This document shows positions 1-5,711 of a DNA stretch of 6,210 nucleotides, piece by piece. The stretch covers positions 1 through 6,210 of the forward strand of contig JAQGIA010000120.1 of the NCBI GenBank assembly GCA_028291445.1. Reading direction: 5' to 3'. The notes beneath the pieces are model-generated. The model was not told the DNA's origin. It saw only the letters and a list, made by a program, of their open reading frames with translations, and did not search any database. The stretch is from Belnapia sp. (lineage in GTDB: Bacteria > Pseudomonadota > Alphaproteobacteria > Acetobacterales > Acetobacteraceae). The position numbers and the translations under genes are program-made. The stretch's first letter is position 1, and each line of letters begins with the position of its first letter.

Positions 1-220
1 CATAGCCGCTGTCGCCGCGCGCCGTGGTGACGATATGGCTGCCCATCGACAGTTCGGTGACCTCGAAGGCCCGGTCGCGCAGGGCGCGGCGGAAGATGTC
101 CTCCGGCTCGCCGATCAGCGGGCACAGGTCGACACCGGGGATGGCGACGCGGCCGTCCAGCACCGGGCGGGTGCGGTCGGTCGCGGCCATGGCCATGGTC
201 AGGCGCAGGCGGCTGCTCAT
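1..220 (-). CDS. 4,5-dihydroxyphthalate decarboxylase-like protein, N-terminal 73 residues (3' end beyond the window)
   Basis: Only the first 73 codons are visible; the gene leaves the window at base 1. The protein opens MSSRLRLTMAMAATDRTRPV and continues with a DGRVAIPGVDL segment, EDIFRRALRDRAFEVTELSMG (residues about 39-59) and TTARGDSGY. This follows the N-terminal pattern of the 4,5-dihydroxyphthalate decarboxylase (Pht5-like) family: D-x-TRPLxDGRV, PEEIFxRAFR, FDVxELS, ARGD. Some members decarboxylate 4,5-dihydroxyphthalate to protocatechuate. The fold resembles periplasmic binding proteins, and many homologues in catabolic operons have no known activity. No signal peptide is visible, which fits a cytoplasmic enzyme. 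The ATG at 220 overlaps the TGA of the hydroxylase large subunit (ATGA), so translation is probably coupled and the product probably acts in the same pathway. Family membership is fairly sure; the substrate is unknown. Confidence 0.82.
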   Translation of the reverse strand, partial: MSSRLRLTMAMAATDRTRPVLDGRVAIPGVDLCPLIGEPEDIFRRALRDRAFEVTELSMGSHIVTTARGDSGY

Positions 221-2361
221 GCCTCGGCCTGCGCCAGGTTGTCGGGGATAAAGGGCAGCGCGCGCGGGCGGATGCCCAGCGCATCGGTGATGGCGCCGGC
301 GATGGCGGCGATGGTTGGCGCCATGCTGGCCTCGCCGGCACCGAGGAAGGGCTGCTCCGGCCGGTCGATCAGCGCCACCTGCACCTGCGGCACCTCGGAG
401 AAGCGCAGGATCGGGTAGCTCTCCCAATTGTCGCTGGTCACGCTGCGGCGGTCGAAGCGCACCTGCTCCAGCAGCGCGATGGAGACGCCATGCAGGGCGC
501 CGCCTTCGTACTGGTTCGCCACGCCATCGGGGTTCACCACCTCGCCCACGTCGCCGGCGATCCAGAGGCGGCGGCAGAGGATGCGCTCGCGGGCCTCGAC
601 CTCGGCCACCACCGCGGCCCAGGCGCCGGAGTTCTTGTAGCGGGCCAGGCCGATGCCCATGCCGAATCCCTCGCGCCGGCTGCGGTCCGCCCAGCCGGCC
701 ATGGCCGCGACGCGGTCCAGCACGGCAATGGCGCGCGGGTCGTCCAGATGGCGCCGGCGGTACTCGATCGGATCGACGCCGGCCAGCCCCGCCGCCTCGT
801 CCATCAGGCTCTCGATCGACCAGACATTCAGCGTGGCGCCCAGCCCGCGCAGCGCCGAGGTGCGGATCGGCATCTCCAGCAACCGGGTCGTCGCCACCTC
901 CATGGCGGGGATGCGGTAGAGCGGCACGCCGTTGCGCGGGGCGCCGCCGCCGGCCGCCATCGGTGGGTTGATGCTGGGCGGCACCGCGAAGGGCACCGCC
1001 AGGAAGGGCGCCGAAAGCAGGGTCGGTTCGGCGCCACGGCCGGGCCGGGAGGAGTGGCCGTTGCTGACGATATGGCTGCGCCAGCCGGCGAGGTTCCCGG
1101 CGGCATCGAGGTCGGCCTCGATATCGACCAGCATGGCCGGCGAGACCGGCGACCAGCCCAGCTCCTCGGCGCGGGACCAAAGCAGCCGCACCGGCACGCC
1201 GGGCACCGCCCGCGCCGCCAGCACCGCATCCAGCGCTACGTCGTCGGCGCCGTTGTGGCCGTAGCAGCCGGCGCCCTCGCGGTGGCGGACGATGATGGAA
1301 TCCTGGGGCCGGCGCAGCGCCTTGGCCAGGTCGGCGCGCAAATTATAGGGTCCTTGGCTATGGGTGAAAACTTCTATCGACCCGTCCTCCCACCGGGCGA
1401 CGGCGCAGGAGGGGGCGATGGAGCCATGCGCCAGATAAGGCCGGTGGAAGCTGCGGCGCAGGGTCCGGGCCACCGGCGGCGCCGGATCGGCGCGGGCGGC
1501 AACCGTGCTGCGCTCGCCGCGGGTTGCCGCATCGCGCAGCCAATCGGTCAGCAGGGCCTGTTCGGGCAGGGTGTCCTCGGCGGCCCAGGTGGCGCGGGCG
1601 GCCAGCCTTGTGGCGGCGGCTTCGGCATCCCATTCGGTGGCGGCCAGCACGGCGAGGAAGCTGCCGTCGCGCACCACCTTTGCGTCACCGGGCAGCGGCC
1701 CCTCCCGCAGTTCCGTGAGCATTGCGCCGCGCGCCTGCGGCCGCACCACCCGGGCATGCAGCATCCCCGGCAACCGCAGATCATGGACGTAGCGGGCAGC
1801 CCCGAACACCTTGTCCGGCAGGTCGACGCGGGGAACCGAGGTACCGGCGATGCGGCGCTGACCCGGCGTTTTGATGGTGACTTCGCTCGGCGCCTCGCAT
1901 TCCAGCAGCGCCTGGTCGGCCAGCGCCCAATAGCTGCCGATCTCGCCGGCCGGACCGAAGAAGCGGCCGTCCTCGATGCGGATGGCTTCCAGCGGCACCC
2001 CCACCCGCTGCGCCACCACGCCGAGGAAGATATGCCGCGCCGCGGCGCAGACATGGCGCAGCGCGCTGCCGCTGTCCTGGGTCGAGAGGCTGCCGCTGGT
2101 CACCGCCTCATTCGGGCTGTCCGGCGTGGCGGCCGGGCGGGCGGTGACGCGGGAGAAGTCGACGTCCAGCTCCTCGGCGGCGATCTGGCCGAGGGTGGTC
2201 AGGATCCCCTGCCCCAGCTCCACCTTGCCCGGGGTGATGGTGACCCGCCCATCCGGGTGGATCGCCAGCCAGCTCGAGAGCCGCCGGTTGGTATGGAGGT
2301 TGCCGGGCAGGCGAGGCTTGCCATCCTCGACCGGCAGGGCGGCACCGAAGCCATGGCTCAT
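217..2361 (-). CDS. Molybdopterin-binding large subunit of a nicotinate dehydrogenase / isoquinoline 1-oxidoreductase-like hydroxylase (714 aa)
   Basis: This is the catalytic subunit of a xanthine oxidase-family hydroxylase, which inserts a water-derived oxygen into an aromatic heterocycle or aldehyde at a Mo-pterin centre. A cofactor-binding segment with VELGQG (residues 47-52) and AAEELDVD (61-68) lies at the N-terminus. An a/b-hammerhead-like segment follows (about 175-209, DLPDKVFGAARYV and RLPGMLHARVVRP), then GAGCYGHNGADD (363-374) and SALRGLGATLNVWSIESLMDE (from 502). GAGE near the C-terminus puts the expected catalytic base at Glu677. The N-terminal position of the cofactor motif and the GCYGxNGADD block match the IorB/NicB branch rather than classical XdhB. 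No CxxCH haem motif is present, unlike NicB, which carries fused cytochrome c domains. No signal peptide is apparent. The start at 2361 is chosen because its ATG overlaps the small-subunit stop (ATGA) and GGAGG lies 7 nt upstream; the frame stays open to 2553, but that extension is repeat-derived and does not look like protein. The substrate is not readable. Confidence 0.93.
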   Translation of the reverse strand: MSHGFGAALPVEDGKPRLPGNLHTNRRLSSWLAIHPDGRVTITPGKVELGQGILTTLGQIAAEELDVDFSRVTARPAATPDSPNEAVTSGSLSTQDSGSALRHVCAAARHIFLGVVAQRVGVPLEAIRIEDGRFFGPAGEIGSYWALADQALLECEAPSEVTIKTPGQRRIAGTSVPRVDLPDKVFGAARYVHDLRLPGMLHARVVRPQARGAMLTELREGPLPGDAKVVRDGSFLAVLAATEWDAEAAATRLAARATWAAEDTLPEQALLTDWLRDAATRGERSTVAARADPAPPVARTLRRSFHRPYLAHGSIAPSCAVARWEDGSIEVFTHSQGPYNLRADLAKALRRPQDSIIVRHREGAGCYGHNGADDVALDAVLAARAVPGVPVRLLWSRAEELGWSPVSPAMLVDIEADLDAAGNLAGWRSHIVSNGHSSRPGRGAEPTLLSAPFLAVPFAVPPSINPPMAAGGGAPRNGVPLYRIPAMEVATTRLLEMPIRTSALRGLGATLNVWSIESLMDEAAGLAGVDPIEYRRRHLDDPRAIAVLDRVAAMAGWADRSRREGFGMGIGLARYKNSGAWAAVVAEVEARERILCRRLWIAGDVGEVVNPDGVANQYEGGALHGVSIALLEQVRFDRRSVTSDNWESYPILRFSEVPQVQVALIDRPEQPFLGAGEASMAPTIAAIAGAITDALGIRPRALPFIPDNLAQAEA

Positions 2362-2399
2362 GGGATGGCCTCCGCCATGGCTGATTGGATGGCCTCCGC
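2352..2399. repeat. Imperfect 24-bp tandem duplication across the small/large subunit gene junction
   Basis: Bases 2352-2375 and 2376-2399 are two adjacent copies of one 24-bp unit that match at 22 of 24 positions. They differ at unit positions 8 (c/g) and 11 (g/t). Read on the coding strand, each copy is GCGGAGGCCATCC, one variable base, AT, one variable base, AGCCATG. The gene-distal copy reads CCATGAGCC and so carries both the TGA stop of the small subunit and the ATG start of the large subunit. The upstream copy reads CAATCAGCC and has neither. The 24-bp length keeps the reading frame, so the small subunit carries the related peptides AEAIQSAM and AEAIP. Confidence 0.93.
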
Positions 2400-2840
2400 C
2401 GCGCGCTGGATGGCACGGATGATTCGGTTGTGGCTGCCGCAGCGGCAGAGGTGCGGCTCCAGCGCGGCACGGATGGCCGCTTCGTCGGGGGATTTGTCCC
2501 GCGCCAGCAGGGCTGCGGCGCTGACCAGGATGCCGGAGAGGCAATAGCCGCATTGCCCGGCCTGTTCCGCCAGGAAGGCGGATTGCAAGGGATGCGGCGC
2601 CGCCGGCGTGCCCAGCCCCTCGACCGTCACCACCTGCTGGCCGGCGACCGCCCCGGCCGCCAGGGTGCAGGCATACCGCGGCGTGCCGCCGACCAGCACC
2701 ATGCAGGAGCCGCAGAGCTCGTTGCCGCAGCCGAAGCGCGGGCCGGAGAGGCCGGCCGGGCCGCGCAGCGCCTGCAACAGCGGCACGTCATCCGGCACTG
2801 CCAGCGCCACCGCTTCCCCGTTCAGCATGAATTGCACCAT
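2358..2840 (-). CDS. [2Fe-2S] small subunit of the molybdenum hydroxylase, NicA/IorA-like (160 aa)
   Basis: This subunit carries electrons from the Mo centre of the partner subunit encoded next to it. Two cluster domains are complete: a plant-ferredoxin-type centre with Cys38, Cys43, Cys46 and Cys58 (GCGNELCGSC...YAC), and a helical CxxC...CxC domain with Cys97, Cys100, Cys132 and Cys134 (QCGYCLSGI and HLCRCGSHNRI). The CGYCxSG and LCRCGxH forms resemble nicotinate dehydrogenase small subunits more than xanthine dehydrogenase (CGFCTPG). The length is usual for the family (about 150-165 aa). The ATG at 2840 is preferred over the in-frame ATG at 2906: GGGGAGAGG lies 8 nt upstream, and family homology begins at MVQFMLNGEAV. 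The added 22 residues of the longer form are not family-like. The last residues (about 147-160, AAEAIQSAMAEAIP) come from a tandem duplication described separately. No FAD-subunit gene is adjacent, as in two-subunit IorAB/NicAB enzymes. Confidence 0.94.
   Translation of the reverse strand: MVQFMLNGEAVALAVPDDVPLLQALRGPAGLSGPRFGCGNELCGSCMVLVGGTPRYACTLAAGAVAGQQVVTVEGLGTPAAPHPLQSAFLAEQAGQCGYCLSGILVSAAALLARDKSPDEAAIRAALEPHLCRCGSHNRIIRAIQRAAEAIQSAMAEAIP
2369..2373 (-). promoter_or_regulatory. Ribosome binding site of the hydroxylase large subunit
   Basis: GGAGG on the coding strand lies 7 nt before the ATG at 2361, inside the final codons of the small subunit. This strong match helps decide the 2361 start. 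An identical GGAGG lies 24 nt upstream (2393-2397) in the other repeat copy, but no start codon follows it at the matching place because that copy reads ATC instead of ATG. Confidence 0.75.
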
Positions 2841-2933
2841 CCGCCGCGCCTCTCCCCATCCCGCCGCAACACACCCGGATCGCCGCGGCCCCGCCCCTTC
2901 CGACATGGCCAGGCGAGGTCGTCCGGCAAGCCG
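2841..2933 (-). other. 93-nt spacer between the Bug gene and the hydroxylase genes
   Basis: This is the only gap inside the catabolic module. I see no hairpin followed by a T-run and no convincing -35/-10 pair, so read-through from the Bug gene is likely, though a weak internal promoter cannot be excluded. It contains an in-frame extension of the small-subunit frame up to 2906 that is judged non-coding. Confidence 0.5.
2849..2857 (-). promoter_or_regulatory. Ribosome binding site of the [2Fe-2S] subunit
   Basis: The coding-strand sequence GGGGAGAGG ends 8 nt before the ATG at 2840. The alternative in-frame ATG at 2906 has no purine-rich sequence in front of it (GACCTCGCCTGGCC), so this site decides the shorter start. 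Confidence 0.65.
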
Positions 2934-3905
2934 CTACCCCGCCTCGATCCGTGCCTGGCGGATCCAGTCCCGCTGCCTCTCGATGTCGCGCGCCAGGAAT
3001 TCGCCGAAGCCGGCGACCGTCATCGGCATCGGCTCCGCCCCACCGCGCGCCATCGCCTCGCGCGCCGGGCCGGCGTCCAGCACCTTGCCCAGTTCGGCAT
3101 GGAGCCGCTCGACAACGGCAGGCGGCGTCCCGGCCGGGGCCATCAGCCCGAGCCAGATGGAGGCCTCGAAGCCCGGCAGGCTCTCGGCCACCGTCGGCAG
3201 ATCGGCCAGCAGCGGGCTGCGCTGGAGCCCGGTGGTGCCGAGGCCGATGACCCGGCCGCCGGTGATCTGCTCGCGCATGGTGGGGATGGCGTCGAACATG
3301 ATCGGCACCTGGCCGGCGATCAGCGCGGTGCGGGCCTCGTTGCTGCTGCGGAAGGGGATATGGTTCAGCCGGATGCCGGCCAGCCCGGCGAAGACCTCGG
3401 AGGCGATGTGGTAGGGCGTGCCGGGGCCGGAGGAGGCATAGTCCAGCGTGCCCGGCGCCGCCTTCGCCCGGGCGATCAGCGCCGCCACGCTGCGGACCCC
3501 GAGCGAGGGATGCACCGCCAGCACATGGAAGGCGATGTTGATGGCGGCGACCGGCGCCAGATCCCGCAGCAGCACATAGGGCCGGTTCGGCAGGAGCGTT
3601 TCGTTCGCCGTATGGGTATTCGACATCAGCAGCAGGGTGTGGCCATCCGGCGCGGCTTTCGCCACCGCATCGGTGCCGAGGACGGCGCCGGCGCCCGGCC
3701 GGTTCTCGACCACCACCGGCTGGCCCAGCGCCTGGCTCAGCGGCTCGGCCAGGAAGCGGGCGGCGACATCGGCCGAACCGCCGAGACCGAAGGGCACCAC
3801 GATGCGGATCGGCCGGCTGGGCCAGGCCGGTTGCGCCGCGGCGGGCTGCGTCCGGGCCAGCCCGGCGGCGACGGCAAGGCTGGCGGCGAGATCCCGGCGG
3901 CGCAT
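2934..3905 (-). CDS. Bug/TctC-family periplasmic tripartite tricarboxylate transporter substrate-binding protein (323 aa)
   Basis: This is a secreted solute-binding protein of the Bug (TctC) family, which captures small carboxylates such as aromatic acids, amino acids or tricarboxylates in the periplasm. An export signal covers about residues 1-24: MRRRD, a hydrophobic Ala/Leu stretch, then AAA before QPAWPSRP. The mature start WPSRPIRIVVPF is typical. The first ligand loop is GLGGSADV (40-47, where PPGGSTD is usual), followed by ENRPGAG (67-73), AAPDGHTLLL, a central SSGPGTPYH segment and a GLMAPAGTP block near the C-terminus. The length is usual for the family (about 320-330 aa). The ATG at 3905 is chosen because it starts the signal peptide and has AGGGGA 6 nt upstream; an in-frame ATG at 3959 would bury the signal. 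It ends with TAG and lies 93 nt before the hydroxylase genes, so it probably binds their substrate. No TctA/TctB membrane genes are visible; orphan Bug proteins are common. The Arg triplet hints at, but does not prove, Tat export. Confidence 0.92.
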   Translation of the reverse strand: MRRRDLAASLAVAAGLARTQPAAAQPAWPSRPIRIVVPFGLGGSADVAARFLAEPLSQALGQPVVVENRPGAGAVLGTDAVAKAAPDGHTLLLMSNTHTANETLLPNRPYVLLRDLAPVAAINIAFHVLAVHPSLGVRSVAALIARAKAAPGTLDYASSGPGTPYHIASEVFAGLAGIRLNHIPFRSSNEARTALIAGQVPIMFDAIPTMREQITGGRVIGLGTTGLQRSPLLADLPTVAESLPGFEASIWLGLMAPAGTPPAVVERLHAELGKVLDAGPAREAMARGGAEPMPMTVAGFGEFLARDIERQRDWIRQARIEAG

Positions 3906-3911
3906 CGGCTT

Positions 3912-3917
3912 TCCCCT
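3912..3917 (-). promoter_or_regulatory. Ribosome binding site of the Bug-type gene
   Basis: AGGGGA on the coding strand lies 6 nt before the ATG at 3905. It supports this start over the in-frame ATG at 3959, which would add an 18-residue extension before the signal peptide. Confidence 0.65.
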
Positions 3918-3937
3918 GGAACTGGCCGCCAGGATCA

Positions 3938-3957
3938 GCGCCCGCCCGCCCGGGCGC
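3938..3957. other. GC-rich inverted repeat between the Anbu and Bug genes
   Basis: A perfect 7-bp stem, GCGCCCG (3938-3944) with CGGGCGC (3951-3957), surrounds a 6-nt loop. It lies in the 97-nt gap after the Anbu stop codon and 32 nt or more before the Bug start. On the transcribed strand the stem is followed by TGATCC with no T-run, so it is not a classical intrinsic terminator. It could act as an RNA-stabilising or attenuating hairpin, or it could be chance in such GC-rich sequence. Confidence 0.4.
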
Positions 3958-3985
3958 AAGCCCTCCAGCCGGCCAGGCGCAAGCC
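3953..3985. repeat. 10-bp direct repeat GGCGCAAGCC in the Anbu-Bug gap
   Basis: GGCGCAAGCC occurs at 3953-3962 and again at 3976-3985, 23 bp apart start to start. It is the only exact repeat I noticed in this gap. Direct repeats about two helical turns apart upstream of a catabolic gene could be regulator half-sites, but no regulator gene is in the window and the assignment is a guess. The first copy overlaps the right arm of the hairpin. Confidence 0.45.
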
Positions 3986-4002
3986 GGTGGGGGCGCGAGG
4001 CC

Positions 4003-4773
4003 CTATTCGGCCGGGGCCGCCGGTTCCGCCAGCCAATCCGGCCGCGGCAGCGCCAGATAGGCGCTGCGCAGCGCCTGCGACCAGCCCTCGGAGACCGAAC
4101 GGAAATAGGGGTCCTCCTCGGTGATCCGGCGCCGGAGCGTCACCGCGAAGCTGTCCGCCCGATAGACCAGCAGGTCGATCGGCATGCCGACCGTGAGGTT
4201 GGAGCGCAGCGTGCTGTCCATGCTGATCAGCACCAGCTTGATGCCATCGATCAGCGGCGTGTCGAAGCCGACCACCCGGTCGAGGATCGGCTTGCCGTAT
4301 TTATGCTCGCCGATCTGCAGGAAGGGCGTATCGGCGGTCGCCTCGATGAAATTCCCCGCGGCATAGACCAGGAACAGCCGGGATGGCCCGCCCTTGGTCT
4401 CGTCACCGGCGATCTGGCCGCCGAGCATCAGCGAGAGGTCGAACCGCACTCCCTGGGCGGCGAGCGCCGGGCCATCCGCCTGGAAGACCTCCCGCACCGC
4501 CTGGCCGACCAGCTGCGCGGCGCGGAACATGTTGGGGACGCTGCGCAAGGTCAGGGTTTCGCCGCCGAGCGAGACGCCTTCCTGCAGCCGGTTCCACACC
4601 GCCTGGGTAATGGCGAGGTTGCCGGCCGAGAGCAGCGTCAGCACCCGCTCGCCCGGCACCGCCTCGACCTGCATCTTGCCGAAGACCGAGATGTTGTCGA
4701 CGCCGGCATTGGTGCGGGTATCGGACAGCAGCACCAGGCCCTCGCGCAGGTGCAGGCCGACGCAATAGGTCAT
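4003..4773 (-). CDS. anbu: Anbu, ancestral proteasome beta-subunit-like peptidase (256 aa)
   Basis: Anbu is a bacterial Ntn-hydrolase with the proteasome beta-subunit fold; family members self-assemble into ring- or spiral-like oligomers, and their natural substrate is unsettled. The product begins MTYCVGLHLREGLVLLSDTR. Removing Met would expose Thr as N-terminal nucleophile, with Asp at mature position 17 (SDTRTN) and Lys at mature position 32 (VFGKM), as expected for a proteasome-type active site. Further Anbu hallmarks are TNAGVDNIS (21-29), LSAGNLA (48-54), GEHKYGKPILDR (155-166) and SMDSTLRSNLTVG (184-196). There is no propeptide, as usual for Anbu. The ATG overlaps the alpha-E stop by 4 nt (ATGA), and no Shine-Dalgarno-like sequence precedes it, so translation is probably coupled. 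The frame remains open to 5391 without homology, which is why the start is put at 4773. The short Ala/Pro/Glu tail looks unconserved. Confidence 0.95.
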   Translation of the reverse strand: MTYCVGLHLREGLVLLSDTRTNAGVDNISVFGKMQVEAVPGERVLTLLSAGNLAITQAVWNRLQEGVSLGGETLTLRSVPNMFRAAQLVGQAVREVFQADGPALAAQGVRFDLSLMLGGQIAGDETKGGPSRLFLVYAAGNFIEATADTPFLQIGEHKYGKPILDRVVGFDTPLIDGIKLVLISMDSTLRSNLTVGMPIDLLVYRADSFAVTLRRRITEEDPYFRSVSEGWSQALRSAYLALPRPDWLAEPAAPAE

Positions 4774-5711
4774 GCGTGCTGGATGTAGAAGGCGTCGATC
4801 TCGCCGCCGAGCGCGGCGGTGCGGTCGATCATGGTGGTGAGGAAGGCATGCAGCCCTTCCTCCATGATGGCGTCGATCCGGCCGAAGCGGAGCTGCGCCT
4901 GGAGCGTGCCGGCGACCCGGTGGCATTCGCCGCGGCGGCCGCCCTGGCCCAGCGCGATCTGCTCCATCGTCTCCGCCACCTCGGCGAAGCAGGCCATCAG
5001 GCTGCGCGGCAATTCGGGGCGCAGGATCATCAGCTCGGCGATCAGCCGGGGTTGCAGGCGGTCGCGGTAGATCCATTGGTAGGACCGCAGCGCCGAGACC
5101 GAGCGCAGCACCGCCTGCCATTGGACGTAATCCACCGCGCCCTCCGCCTCGGCGGTCAGCAGGTGGTGCTTCACGTCGAGCAGCCGGGCGGTATTGTCGG
5201 CGCGTTCCAGCATGGTGCCGAGATGGACGAAGCGCCAGGCCTCGTTGCGCAGCATGGTGTCGTGCGCGGCGCCGTTGAACAGCGTCACCCGCTCGCGCAC
5301 CCAGCCGAGGAAGCCGGCGAGCTTCTCGCCCTCCATCGCCTCCGGCGGCATGGCGCGGAGCTGGTTCCAGGTGTCGTTCAGCGCTTCCCACATGTCGACG
5401 GTCAGCGCGGTGCGAACCGCCCTGGCGTTGCGCCGCGCCGCCTCGATGCAGGAGAAGATGGCGGAGGAATTATCCGGATCGAAGACCAGCCAATGCATCA
5501 CCGCATCGGCCGTCGGTGCCTCGTATTTCCTGTAGAAAGTCTCGTCGCCGCCCGAGGCGGTGATGAGCGAGCGCCATTCATCGGTTTCCGCCCCGAAGCG
5601 GGCGGAGACGGCGGCCATGCGGGAGGCGACGCCGAGGCCGCGGGCGACGTTGCCGGCGCGCTCGGTGTAGCGGGCCAGCCAGAACAGGCTATCGGCGGTA
5701 CGGCTGAGCAT
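4770..5711 (-). CDS. Alpha-E domain-containing protein (COG2307 type, 313 aa)
   Basis: This is an all-helical protein with no established reaction, found almost always beside circularly permuted ATP-grasp proteins and often beside Anbu and transglutaminase-like genes. The N-terminus MLSRTADSLFWLARYTERAG is the family signature (MLSRxAExLYWLxRYxERAE). Further family-like segments are RNEAWRFVHLGTMLERADNTARLLDVK in the middle, SVSALRSYQWIYRD and MILRPELPRSLMACF. The length is usual (about 310-320 aa). No signal peptide or membrane segment is seen, so it is probably cytoplasmic. Its ATG shares one base with the stop of the ATP-grasp gene (TGATG), and its stop overlaps the Anbu start, so all three are very likely one transcript. 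A peptide-synthesis or tagging role with the ATP-grasp partner has been predicted from comparative genomics; that is prediction, not biochemistry. Confidence 0.93.
   Translation of the reverse strand: MLSRTADSLFWLARYTERAGNVARGLGVASRMAAVSARFGAETDEWRSLITASGGDETFYRKYEAPTADAVMHWLVFDPDNSSAIFSCIEAARRNARAVRTALTVDMWEALNDTWNQLRAMPPEAMEGEKLAGFLGWVRERVTLFNGAAHDTMLRNEAWRFVHLGTMLERADNTARLLDVKHHLLTAEAEGAVDYVQWQAVLRSVSALRSYQWIYRDRLQPRLIAELMILRPELPRSLMACFAEVAETMEQIALGQGGRRGECHRVAGTLQAQLRFGRIDAIMEEGLHAFLTTMIDRTAALGGEIDAFYIQHA

Noticed and set aside
490..2547. 685-codon open frame on the plus strand opposite the hydroxylase large subunit
   Set aside because: It is the complement of a gene with clear family motifs, its translation is Gly/Arg/His/Ala-rich without recognisable domains, and long antisense frames are expected at this G+C content.
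2362..2553. 64-residue N-terminal extension of the large-subunit frame
   Set aside because: It overlaps the cysteine-rich end of the small subunit, contains a repeat-derived HP(I/M)SHGGG pattern, and the ATGA junction with GGAGG at 2361 is a much better start.
2841..2906. 22-residue extension of the [2Fe-2S] subunit from the ATG at 2906
   Set aside because: No ribosome binding site precedes it, the residues do not resemble the family, and a strong site lies before the ATG at 2840.
3930..3984. Possible sigma-70 promoter for the Bug gene: TTGCGC on the minus strand with GATCCT 17 nt downstream
   Set aside because: The -10 element matches the consensus at only three of six positions and the region is GC-dominated; chance is as good an explanation.
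2385..4124. 579-codon plus-strand open frame across the small subunit, Bug gene and both gaps
   Set aside because: It runs antisense to two secure genes and their spacers, has low-complexity Arg/Gly/Pro composition and no recognisable motif.
4774..5391. 206-residue N-terminal extension of the Anbu frame
   Set aside because: It overlaps the alpha-E gene out of frame, is Arg/Ala-rich without homology, and would bury the Thr that must become N-terminal for catalysis.
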